NCBI RefSeq assembly: GCF_000485595.1
Contig: NW_014577089.1
Coordinates: 290,104 to 354,103 of the forward strand
Reading direction: 5' to 3'
Source: Priapulus caudatus
Lineage: Eukaryota > Priapulida > Priapulimorpha > Priapulimorphida > Priapulidae
DNA: 64,000 bases
Positions within the stretch are counted from its first letter, which is position 1. Every line of letters begins with the position of its first letter. The translations under genes and the position numbers were made by a program. The notes beneath the pieces are model-generated. The model had not been told where the DNA came from, searched no databases, and worked only from the letters and a program-made list of their open reading frames with translations. Below, piece after piece: positions 48,801 to 62,600 of this stretch.

Positions 48801-51800
48801 CAATTACTTAATAAGGTACAGTTTTGATAAAAAGTGTCAGTCATTGTGAAAGATATACATAACAATTGTGAAAGCAAAGTAAATATCACCTTTTAAATTT
48901 GAATCACCTTCATTAATTATGATCATTAATGGGCCCAGCCCCATAGTCAGATTAAAATCTGGCCTACATAAAACCTGACTATTGAAAGGGTTAGTGCTTG
49001 CTGTCTATTGCTAAACCTTCATGTAATGCCTGCTGTCTGCAGTATGTCAGGACTTTTGGCAGATGAATTCACTGAAGTTTACCCAATTATCACCATTCTA
49101 TTAGCACTGCATGACTATCTTTTCTAACAAAGCTCAGGGGAATATCACTGCCATAGTGAGGCAGTTTGATTGGCATCTATTATTTATTATAATTATATAA
49201 TTATAGTTATCTATTCGTGTATTAATTTATTTGTTATATGGCTGTAATACAGTATTGTAATTGGAGCACGTCATATCATGTATCACATGAAATAAAGTCA
49301 TAAGTTGAATGTGTATCTTAAATTAAATGGCTTTCACAATGAGCGCCAAAAGCATGTCTGAACAGTTGCAGAAGGAAATTATGTCAGATCCAGTAAAACG
49401 TAATGATCAGATAGTAAAACACTTATATTTAGTATAGATTTTGATTATTAAAACTTGGGGTAAGCTCAGGCTAGTGTGTGGAGTTGTTCTTGTTCTCTTG
49501 ATGGAATGTCACATCACTCAGTCAGTGCCCTAGTAACAATATTATTTACTCATAATTTTACATATAACGAAAAAATTATTGTCTGGTTGTCTGAGCCACA
49601 TGTTTTGAGGACCTCTTATACCAATGTTATTCCAGATTGGGAACGATAATGTTCTTTGTTTATAAAACTCCACGTTCCTTTTACAACCATGCAATAATTA
49701 TGTGTGTGTGCGCGTGTGGATTAGGTAATAGATCATACAAATTTAGATGATTATTATTTGTATGCGTTTAGGTCACTCAGCTCTGCTACATGCTTGACTC
49801 TCTGCTGACAACGGATATTAATAGTCCTAACCTATTGGAGTGCTTCTTTCTGCAATCACTTTACTGGTCACTGGGAGCAGGGCTACTTCAAGATGGGAGG
49901 AAGAAATTTGATGCGCACGTGAAGCGACTCTGCAGCCTTCCTACTGTCACTGACGATGGCAAGATTGTAGCCGGAGTCGGTATGCGCAATTTATAATTCA
50001 ATTATAATTAAAATTGTATGTTGTCCCGTGTTCTTGCAAGATACCTTAAATACGTATTTGTCTAGTAAAATAGTTATGTATATATTTATAGACAGTATAC
50101 AACACTAAATATACTCCCAATTGAAACTTGTATAACTATTTCGTCATTAATTCCAGACATCTTACATTTATATTTATATATGTCACTATCACTGATTATT
50201 ATCAATTAAGTTAATATACGATTTAATTGATTAAATTATGTTTTAGGTGAAATACCAACTGGCCAGCCAACGCTGTTTGAATACTATTTTGATGGTGAAT
50301 TGCGCAAATGGATTCCATGGATAAGCAAAGTTCCAGAGTATATACACGATCCAGAGGTTAGATGTTACAAACCACTATTACTATATTGGGATGGTAAATA
50401 ATTGTTCATTTGATGTATCGATATAATAGCTGGCTGTTTAAATGTTAAGAGATATAAGTTTATTATATTGCATATGTGAGCCATCACCACAAAATGAGTC
50501 GTAATGTCCAAAATTGACTTTTTGACATTTTACACATTAGGCAATAAGGAAATATCAGCTTTAAAATGCCATGGTTGTCAAAATGAAGGAATATTTAATG
50601 AAAATGTGACATAAAATATATCTCCTTATTCGGGAATGTATTACCTAGACTTATTGAGAAAACTTCATTTAAAAGTTAAGATACTTTCCAGCATCAAAAG
50701 TTCTTAGCATGATCGCCATTGGTATCATGATTCGCTTGGTCTGTCCGTTTGTATCGAGGTGCCTCTACCGTAGCTAGAATTGATTCGGGACCATAGATGG
50801 TCACCCATATACAGCACTGAGGCTTTCATATCGTCAATTCAGATGAAGTTTTGTAAGATCTTGGTGCCGACGGTGGATACGGTGCGTAGTACATGGCTGC
50901 TGCGTACCATGGCAAGGGTGCGGCGACCAGTCGTACTCGTAGGAGAGACCGGCACCTCCAAGACGGCAACCACGCAGCACTTCCTGCGACAGGTCGACCC
51001 TGAGAGCACGGTGAGTGCTGCATGTGTCATCTCTGCCTCAGTTACAGAGGTGGCGCCACTAATATGAATTCTGACTGAACTTGTCATATCTGGTAATGCA
51101 CACGGTAAACGACAGCATATTGTACATGCCAGAGAACATTGTACATAACAGAGCATATTGTACATGGCAGCATATTGTACATGACAGCATGTTGTACATG
51201 CCAGAGAATATTGTACATGACAGAGCATATTGTACATGACAGAGCATATTGTACATGACAGAATATTGTACATGCCTGAGCATGTCATACATGACAAAAA
51301 ATGTAAAGCACTTTACATAGCTTATCATATTATGTTACAGAGTATGTAAATGTGTTACACAGTCTGTTGTAAATGACAAGAGTATGTAAACATGATGGAG
51401 CATATTGTACATAACAGAGAACATTACAAGATTGTACATAACAGTGTATGTAGGACATGTTACAGGACATATTGTACGTTAAATAATATCTATGTAGGAC
51501 ATGACAGGCCATGGAGAACGTTACAGAGCATGTGAAATGTGAAAAAAACATGTAAGAACTGAACAGCTGAGCTATATAATGTGTAGCAACGAGAACATTG
51601 TAGGTTGTTATACAAGCTATTGTGCTTCATTCTGTAATTAACTATTGCAAACCTGCTCATCAGACTACATCGTTCTTTTCAGCTTGTACTCAACGTAAAC
51701 TTTTCGTCACGGACCTCGTCCATGGATGTGCAGCGTGCCTTGGAGGCAAGCGTCGAAAAACGCACCAAAGACACCTACGGGCCACCACCAGGCAAGCGTC

Positions 51801-53604
51801 TGCTCATCTTTGTGGACGACATGAACATGCCACAGGTATGTGAGCAACGTCTGCACTCGAAACGATGCTTTATATGGTTAATTATCTTCTATGGTAATGT
51901 GGCTGGTCATGTACACTAATGTGGCATCGTATAAAATGAATATATCTTAAAACTTATACTACTGATAAATGGTATTTAAAATGTATGTTGAAGATAAAAC
52001 AACATTAACTGATTATGTTGATTAACTGACGATTTAACTTGCACGATATTTTTCACGTTTCTGTGCTTGTAGGTAGATCAGTATGGCACTCAGCAGCCAA
52101 TTGCTTTGCTAAAGTTGCTGCTTGAAAGAGGAGGAATGTATGACAGAGGAAAAGATCTCAACTGGAAATACATCAAGGACATTGGTTGTCTTGCAGCCAT
52201 GGGCAAGGTTAGCATTGGTTTTTATTTTGTAGTCATCATTTAGTAGTGCCATCAATGTTGCTCATTACAAGTCACAGCTCCATTGCAGAGATTTCCTAAT
52301 GCGCACTTCATGAAATTGGCAAATCAGTAGTGCTTTTATGTTAAGTAATTAGATACTGCACTCCTGTGTCTAATTTACTTTCAACAGATTCTTTTGGGCG
52401 GGGATTTATGTAAATGCCATGATCTTTGATGCTTTGTTGTTGAAGGGTATATCTTTCTCTGGCATATAACTATTTTTACGTTGACGTATTGCTGTCATGT
52501 AGGCTGGCGGAGGGCGTAATGAGGTCGATCCACGCTTCATCTCCCTGTTCACGGTGTTCAACATCACATTCCCAACTGATGAGACACTCTATCACATTTA
52601 CTACTCTATTCTCAATGGTCACACTGATGGCTTTTCGGAGGAAATCAGGTATGAGATGGAATACTCATGGCCATTGCGAAGTATTGACGTATCCGCCTGG
52701 TTAACAAGCAGTTTTATCCAGTATTCTAATTATTCTTGTCTTTGTTTTATGCGTATATATTATTGTGGTTTAAACGTGTTTTGTCAGTTTGTTACATAAC
52801 ATTTTAATTTTTGTACTGCGAACTCCCTCATTTTGTTGTGGATTTTAAGAGCAGTGGACTCCCTTGATCAAAGGTTAATTTCTACCCCTGATACCTACAT
52901 TTAAATTGATTTGACATTTTATTATGCTATTTCACTGTGTAGAGCTGTGGTTGGAAATATCACCAAAATGACATTGGCGTTATACCAGAAAGTTATTCAG
53001 GATTTACCACCAACACCAAACAAGTTTCATTACATATTCAACTTGAGAGATCTGTCTAGAATATACAATGGTCTATGTCTCACCATTCCAGACAGGTATG
53101 ACTTTAATTATGTAATGTATTTAATTATTAATGTTATCCTAGGTGTTTTAGGATGCGGTAATCATCTACAGCACATAAAAACTTAAAATGTGGTTGCATA
53201 TAGCTATCAAATTCATAACATGTTTGTACATATGAGTTTATTTAAAAATTCTTTGAATTTATAATAATAAAATGTTTTGAGTAACTTGAAACTTAATTCC
53301 CTTCTAATGGACGATCAATCTTTTAGGTACCAGCAGGTGGAACAGTTCGTGCGTGTGTGGAGGAACGAGTGCATGCGCATTATCTATGATAGGCTGATAA
53401 ACGAACAGGACAAAGACCACTTTCACGTATGTATGGGGTTCTGAAAACACCTAACAATTGGGTTGTAAACAATTTCCCATATTGTTATGATAATGGTATA
53501 CTGTATTCCTTAGTTTTAAGCCACACATTAACATTATGAGCCATGTGCTATAACTGACTTCTTGAACGTACATATATATAGAAGACAATAATTTCATCTG
53601 TATA

Positions 53605-53642
<38 letters not shown>

Positions 53643-56600
53643 GGTCTGTCTGTCTGTCGGTCTGTCTGTCTGTCTATCTTTCTGTCTATGGGTCTGTCTT
53701 CCGGTTATCTCTCAGTCTCCCTCACCCACTCCCTCCTCTCTTTCTCTCTCTCCATATATATCATATATGAACATATAAATGTAAAATTTATATTATATTC
53801 ATATATGCTGGTTTGTATAGAAAGTGTTTTTTCAGCCACGCTTTGCTTATGAGTTATGGTTATAATTAAAATATATATACAATATATTAAAAATAAATAA
53901 CTCACTGCAGCGGTTGCTCAGTGAGCTAGCAGAAGAAAACTACCCTACGAAAGCAGAGTATGTGCTCCGTGATCCTCTACTGTTTGGAGACTACCGCGCA
54001 TTCCTGGCAGAGGGAGAACCTAGGATATACGAGGACGTTCAAGACTATGATGCAGCCAAGGCCCTATTTACTGAGGTATAACTATCACAAACTAGTTATG
54101 TAAATGTTTTGTTCTGAAACACTTAAATGCTACTATGTATCGGTATATATAGTATGGGTATATATCAAGAGTACATAATAGAGATGTATGTATGTACTAT
54201 TATGTACTCTTGGTATATATGTATATAGTTGCTTATATAAGTGCGATATAAGAAAAAAAGTGAAAATCTTCCCTGATATTCCAGTGGTTGATATATTAAC
54301 AGTAACGAGTGCTGAGGTGTTATGAGTTCAGTAATAGCTGCATTGCGGTCGCACTTCGTGCAGATCTTGGAGGAATACAATCAGCACAATACTGTGATGA
54401 ATCTCGTCCTGTTTGATGATGCACTGGAACACCTGACTCGCATTCACCGTGTGATTCGCATGGACCAAGGCCACGCCCTACTGGTGGGCGTCGGGGGCAG
54501 TGGCAAGCAGAGTCTCTGCCGGTTGGCTGCTTTCGCTGCACAGTGTGAGGTAATTAATTCACATCAATATTACCGTATATGATCGCGTAATAACTGCAAA
54601 TTTGGCCTCAGATTTCAACCCTGTATTTGCTCTGCGGTTTATAAGTGCGTCATACCGTGAGGGGAAATATACTAGGCGCAATACTTGGTTACCCGATTCA
54701 AATTGAGGTGCGGCTTATAGGCGCCCGCGGTTATTACGCGATCATATAGGTTAGGTGTGTTTTTAATCATCTAAATTGAATGTCGTTATATTATGTCATT
54801 AAATATTCATGTTATGGAACTACATAATATGCAGTGATCAGAATATAGCAGAAGTGCATACGGTTATAAAATATGTAAATAATTAATATTATTATATACT
54901 CTTGTAGCAGGCAGAAGGTCATGCATTCGTTGTTATGCATCTGTTAACAAAACATTCTTAACACTAATTAATTGCTTATACTGATTTCTGACTGCCTCAC
55001 AGGTGTTTGAGATTACACTAAGCCGTGGCTACAATGAGAGCAACTTCAGGGATGATCTCAAAGTATTGTATAATAAACTTGGCCTGGAAAACACAAAAAC
55101 GGTCTTTCTGTTCACAGATGCTCATGTCGCAGAAGAAGGTAAGTGGTATACGATATAATACCTGATAACACATTCGGCATTTTAATCCAATTTATAGCTC
55201 GTCTGACATATTCAGATAGATCTTGTGCAATGGAAAACGCATCCCTCCTTTTATCAACAATATGGGCACAAATCTAAACAGCTTGATGTATGGTGCTGAT
55301 AATCGGGGAGTGAGAGTGCAATTCGAAGTAACAACAAGCAGCAGCAGCAAATGTTGTGTGAATGCTAAGCTAATTAGCTTGTCACGAAATCATGATAACG
55401 AAATCACAAAATCACGAAATAATAGAGCGCTGCCATATTTGTTCTGGCTTACACTTGCACCAGTCTTCCCGCAGCAGGCCATTGACATAATTGAGTGTAC
55501 AATAATATGCTAACATAGAGCTCTTAATGTTCCAATAGCATCCGTTATTTTTACTCCTAATTAATTACCTACTTCAACATACGTACCTTCTTCTTTCTCT
55601 ACAAACCTATTTGCATATATATCATGTTTAATATGAAGTATGAAGATATTAGAATATGTGAAATGTGTTGTGTTAATTATACCTCCGAATCTACAATAAT
55701 TATTGTACTATATAGTATATTGAGTATAATACTGGCTGATTTCTTCTTACATAAAAGGCTTTCTGGAGCTGATCAACAACATGTTGACGTCAGGAATGGT
55801 TCCGGCATTATTTCCTGATGATGAGAAAGAAGCAATTATTAATCAGGTGCCTTTTCATATGTGGATAGGTTTTGTCAATAGGTGCAATGACTATACCTTA
55901 TGATTATATCTTCCGAATTGGTGCTGTACCTGTGTCCTGTTTCAGACCTCGTTTAACAAAGCCTCATTTAATGGATTTTGATTTAACAGACAAGAACAAT
56001 TCTTTTAATAGACACGTACTGCATGATAGCATGAAAGTATATATAATCAAGAGCGTATAACGGTGAAATGCTGAAACCATGTTGCAGTATTAATCGAATT
56101 AAGAAACTGCTCGTTTTATTTTGACGATTCTTTGTGGTATTATTGATCAGCTGTCCTACCTTGCTAATATAAAACAAACCGCTTGTCCCTATATACGATG
56201 CCCCTATGCTGAGATTAATGAGCGGTGGAAATCTGGTATTTTTGCCGAAAAACCGACTCGAGATCCCTGTTTGCTGGCGACCCTCTCTCGCTTTGTGGCC
56301 AGTGTGTTCTTCCGGCGTGCTGTGTAGCGCCATGGCTAGCGCTGACTCATTACGTCAGGTACTACAGAATTTACTACATCCAGCGTGAGGTGCCACAGGT
56401 AGGGGTCATCACTATGGCAATCAATAACAGACGTCATTCATTCCATTTGTCAATCATGAGCGAAACACGCGAGGTTTCCCGAAGTTATCTCAAAGCGAGA
56501 GACAGTCGCAGTCAGCAGTAGGGGCATCGTAGGGTCACATGCAGTTTGTTTTATATTAACAAGGTAGGACAGCTGATCAATAGTACTGCAAAGAATCGTC

Positions 56601-59600
56601 AAAATAAAACGGGAAAGTTTATTAATTAGACTAATACTGCAACATGGTTTCAGCATTTCACCGTTGTACGCTCTCCTTCTTTATACGCTCTTGATATAAT
56701 ATATATAGTATATAATATATAATACTCTGAACATGTAAATGCTACTATGCCATTGCTTGAGGCAACGATGCAATTTCATATTTTCAAAGTAGGACTGCAA
56801 ACTTTCAAAGTAGTAGATGGTGTGTCATGTCCGTGTAATGACCTTATATAATGGATTGGTCAATGAGCTAATAACCTTCAGGAAGATATGTTGTCTGCTG
56901 ATTATTATAAGATCATTATGACTATCAGTCCCCGTTTCTTTTTCTCTTTATACATCCCTGTAATAGAAAGTGACCAGAGAGTGCTCATGTTGTGATCAAT
57001 ATTATTACAGGTTCGCAACGAAGCCATGAAAGCTGGCTGCGGTATCTCACGGGAAAACATCTGGCAGTACTTTGTGAAGAAATGCTCAAGTAACCTACAC
57101 GTAGTGCTGGCGATGTCGCCTGTAGGCGAGCAGCTACGCACACGCTGTCGCGACTTCCCCGGTCTCGTCAACGGTTGCAGCATAGACTGGTTCATGGCGT
57201 GGCCAGAGCAGGCTCTCTATGCTGTCGCCAGCGTGTTCCTGACCGAGGTAAGTCCTACTTTGTTAGTCTCGTGGACACTAAACTCACATGCTACAAAGTA
57301 TGTGCAGGATCCTGATGGTACCATTTGTTTGCAAACACGTTTTTTACAAACACATCTTAGTACTTCTTTACACGTCTTTTATTTTCATTGGTGTTCGTGT
57401 CTCTGGAAACTTTTTTTCGTTTGAACTTTTTATCATCGAACAAACTTTCTTTTTTTTTTCAATCATGTCTTTTTAAAGGCTCCGTATTGCGTCGCCTGTT
57501 CGCTTTGAGCTGTTATATAATTGTTTGCGGCGCAGTGTAGTGAAGAAGCTGCATGGTGTGCAGACGCATACCTCTGTGACAATAGTATATTCTCTTTATC
57601 TATTGTGGGAGACACTAATTTGCAACAGTGACGAGTGAATGCGTGTTTACCATTGTGTGTGTCCATGTATATAGAGATATGTAATTATATGGCTATTTTG
57701 CCAGGACATTACATCATTTGATATTTGATGGTAGAGTCAATCCTGTGCCAATATAGTCCCCTCTATTGAATGGCTCATCAATCATGTCAACCATAAAATA
57801 TTTCTCCACTGAAAAATCTTGTGTAGTAGATCTTGTACAGGGACTAAAAATAGCCCCGACCACCGGCCTGTATGGAAAGGCCACATTTTTATTAAAGTCA
57901 CTTGACAGTTTTCTTTAGTGACCTGTTTATACAGGTCTGACTGTACAACTAACTAAGAGGTTATACTGCCAACAGAACGACAAGATACCACAGAAGCTCC
58001 GTGAAGCTGTCGTCAGTCATGTGGTCACCGTGCATCAGCTGGTGGGCAACTACAGCCAGAAGTTCCTGCAGAAACTGCGCAGGAACAACTATGTGACGCC
58101 GAAGAACTACTTGGACTTCATCAACAGCTATGTACGACTTCTAGAGGAGAAGGATGCCTTTATCTTAGCTCAAGTGAGTCTTACGCAGTCCCGACCTGAA
58201 TTATATCTTTGTGAAACTCTCCCATTGTCAGCAAACTTTGCACATGTACTCGCTTTTTTGTCTACCCGTAATTTTATGTCCATCAAGTTGTCCATAAAAT
58301 GTCCGTAACTGTCACTTCATAGTGCTAGCTGCCATACAGTACTTCATACACACAGTATCAGAAATCAGTTGGCTTGACAATCAATCGCAGTGCTAAGAGT
58401 GTCAATTGCGATTTCAGTGCCAGCGGCTTGCCAGTGGCATGACGAAGATTGCCGAGGCTAGTGAGCAGTTGAACGACCTTAACGACAAGCTGGCCGTGCA
58501 GAAGGTGGCCGTGGAGGAGAAGACAATTGCCTGCGAGTCACTCTTGCAAGAAATCTCTGACGGCACACAGAAAGGCACCGAGAAAAAGCAGCTTGCCGAA
58601 GCCAAGGGCAAGGAAATTGTGGTGCAGACAAAGGTCATCACTGTTGAGAAGGTATTTATATATTTCTCGATGAAGAGTTATTGTTAGGATTGGGTATGAT
58701 GGTAATTGATTGCCTTGATGGTAATTCCTGTTGTTAGTGAGCCTAATATCATGACTGTTTCCTAGTTCTACCAATGCTAGCAATACTATTTCGTAGTGAG
58801 GGGGTCTCTCCCCCTATTCTGATACCATTATCATATTATATATATATTATTATAAGTGCACCATGTTAGTGATTATGAGTATCTCTTATTAAGATCTTAA
58901 TAGTATGTGCAGTCTGAACATTTTGAGAATCAGTAAATCTGGCTACCAAGTTTGTGGACGTTTACGTAATAAGTCATTACCGCGCGTAGTAGTAGTGTGA
59001 CAGGGCACACATACTTATGTATAATGAGTCTTTATTACGCAGAGAAATGCAGAAGATGCTTTGGCTGCAGCACTACCAGCTTTAGAAGCAGCTAGGATTG
59101 CTCTAGAGGACCTTGACAAGTCAGATGTCACAGAGATCAGGCATGTTTTCAATATTCATATCTCCTTTCCTAATATTCCTTTACAACTTTCCATTACCCT
59201 AGCAAATCTATAAGAGAGACATGACATATTTATTGTAACACAATTTTAAGCTATATATATGGTCTTGGCTGTTTTTTTTTCTTCTAAGAAATGTGTTATC
59301 TGAATAATTGTAGGTCTTTTGCAAAGCCTCCAAAAGCAGTGCAGACGGTGTGTGAATGCATTGTGGTGATGCGTGGCAGTAAGGATATCAGCTGGAAGTC
59401 TGCCAAAGCAATGATGTCAGAAGCGAACTTCCTCAAATCTCTAATGGAAATGGATGTAGATGCCATCACCACAGTATGTAACGTAGAATTAAAGTTGTTA
59501 TTACATATGAATAAGTGTGATTCGATATACTAGATGGATTGGAAAAGGTTATTGGAAGAAGTCCATGTAAATTAGTTTTTTATCAGGTCATGTTGGTTAT

Positions 59601-62600
59601 GTGACATTCCCACTTGAATCTGTCCAGCAATTTTGGATGTTTTCCCTTATTTTTACCATGTATACATATTCTCAAATTACTTTTCCATCTGAGCTAGAAG
59701 ACCATGCCTCTTGAATATTGCTGCAAGGTCGGTTAAGTTATTCATTGTGTATATTTTTCATGTGTACATGCCAAATTGTCGATTTTATGATACTTCGGTG
59801 CTAAGCATTGTGTTTAGAACGGCCTCTCAACAATGATTGGGTAGAGCTCAGTTTAGAGTTCAGGCAGATAGATCATTTAAGCTCATCTGAATATGTGTTT
59901 TTCTATTTTCTTACTTTAGAGCCAAACAAAGACGATAAAGAACTTGTTAGGCACGATGGAAGCCACACTGGAGGATATGAAGAGCATCAGCAGAGCAGGG
60001 GCCGGCCTGTTGAAATTTGTTGAAGCTGTCATGGGCTATTGTGCTGTCAACAAGGAGATTAAACCCAAGAGAGAGAAGGTTGGTTATGCATTGTCAGGTC
60101 ATAGACATAAAAAGTCATATAATATGATATTATATATTAAGTCATGATGTTAATATGATATCATATATTAAGTATTATTCTATGTTAATTTTGTCTTCGT
60201 GAAACACTAGGTTGCAAGGCTGGAGAAGGAGTTTCATCAGAGTAAACGTGAGCTGGACAGGATCAACAAGGAGGTGGCCGCGCTAGAATCAGATCTGGGC
60301 CTGCTCGGGCAGAAGTACGAGGAGGCGATGATGGAGCGCCAGAACCTGGAGGAGGAGACGGCGCTCATGATGCGGCGTCTCGTCGCTGCCGACAAGCTCA
60401 TCGGCGGGCTGAGCTCAGAGAATGAAAGGTAGAGCGTGCGACAGTGATGTGAGTGCTGGCCAGCAGCTATAGGCTCATGTGCATGCGAAGCTTAGATAAT
60501 CAAATGTGTCGAATCAGTATGTTGTGAGTGTGAAGCAACAGACAAGCTTATCAGTTGCCCAGGCTTGAGAAGAAAATGAGAGCAACAGTGGTGTGAGTGC
60601 ACAGCAAAATATAGTCTTATGTGCCTGTGAAGCGCACAGAATCAGTGTGGCAATAGTGTGCAGGCTAGGCGGCAGAGAAAAAGTAAGGTGGAGGCTACAG
60701 ACCAGCTTATTAGTGTGATAAACGTACCTATAGTTATATGGTCGGGCGTCGCATGTTTTCTGTGAGACTAATGTAAAGTGTAGGAACAGTGTTGCTCCTA
60801 CATGGTGTTGGTTGGTAAAGCGTTCAGATGCAATGTACATGCGTCCATTCTCTCCGCATTCGCTCCGTATTCCGCCATAGTCGCTGCATGAACTTCTGCC
60901 GTTCGTGATCGAGTTTCATTTGTTTTCGATGTGTCTACTTCGTCTAGGTGGGCTGATGACCTTGAGGAGCTGAAGCAGCAGAGGATCCGCCTGCTAGGTG
61001 ACTGCTTGCTGGCTGCTGCCTTCCTTAGTTACCTTGGAGCTTTCAACTGGGACTTCCGTAACCAGTTGCTGTTCGATGAGTGGAAGATGGATGTAGTGAG
61101 CAGGGACATCCCGCTGAGTGAACCATACAAGCTAGAAGCTCTTGTCACTGACGATGTTGAGATCAGCAGGTATTCGTGGAGTGACAGCTGAGGTCCAGGG
61201 GCCCAAACAAAATTAGTCTTAACATTAATAATTAATTTCTCTTAGACCATTGACATCACTTTGTTTCTTATTGTTATGAGGAAATCTGCTACGAGTTTTC
61301 ATTCTCGTAACTTCGCAGCATTTCTGTTAACGGTCTAAGAGAAAAAGTTAATGTTAAGACTAATGTTAAGACCAATTTTGTTTCTGACAACGGGCCCCAG
61401 CTTGTTAATGATGTTTTAAAAACGTATTGAAGTGATAATTCTTTTCTGCTGAGTACAGTAATGATAATGCTTTTCATGGGATCACGGTGAATGATGACTG
61501 CATGCATAGCTAACTATAGGCAACAACATACATACAACACGTGCAACTGTACATGCACAACAACCAACATACCACTCACAACTTACAATAGCATTATCAT
61601 CATCGCCGTCAACCACGACAACAACAACAACAACATACAACAACATAAAATATGCAGCATACAAGCGATTACCTAGTAAGCTGTCAATTTGCGCACACAC
61701 ATTGAAGTCACAAAAGTAACACGGGCTACATACTTGGTATGTCGATGCAGATAGTTAATTCTATGTCATCATTGCTTAGGTGGACGTCAGAAGGCTTGCC
61801 ACCAGATGAACTGTCCATCCAGAATGGAATCTTGACGACACGGTCCAGCCGCTTCCCGCTGTGCATCGATCCACAGCAGCAGGCACTCAACTGGATCCGG
61901 AAACGAGAGGAGCCCAACAACCTGAAGGTGCCGTGTAGGAACAACAGGGTGCATGGTTCTCAGTTTGAACAGCGTATAAATGCTAACAGGTTTAAGGGGT
62001 TTTGGTAAATGCACGCGTGTGCATTTATACACACGTGGATGAGTGGTTGTAGAGGAGTGAATGTGTGCATGTGTGTGTGCGTGCGTGGGTGGGTGCGTGC
62101 GTGGGTGGATGGGAGCATGCGTGCATGTGTGTATGTCTGTCTACATGCCGACACTTGTGCTTGCATGTGTCTCTATGCGAATATGCCTGTATGTTTTCCT
62201 GTGTACATCTGTATGCAATCATGCATACGTGCGTGCGTACGCACATGCTTGCGTGCACCTTTGTACAAGCAAATGTGCTCCCATGCACTGTGCATGTATG
62301 CACATGTTGCATTAAGTTTTGTTCAGCGTTTGATAATTCTCATTTTCAGGTCTGCACATTCAGTGACCCTGACTTCATCAAACAGTTGGAGCTGGCTATC
62401 AAGTATGGCTTCCCATTTCTGTTCAAGGACGTTGATGAATACATTGACCCTGTCATTGATAATGTACTAGAGAAAAACATCAAAGGTAAAATCCAGTTTC
62501 AACACCTTGTTTATTGCAGATTTTAGACTGATTTCTACATGATGGCTGCATACCAAAAACATGGATGATAGGGGAATACTGATTAGTTGTATATAACCAT

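Noticed and set aside
62009-62526. Two 153-codon Cys/Val/His-rich frames
   Set aside because: Most of the length is the degenerate GT/GC tract; the only real coding part is exon 68 (62350-62485), which one of these frames reads.
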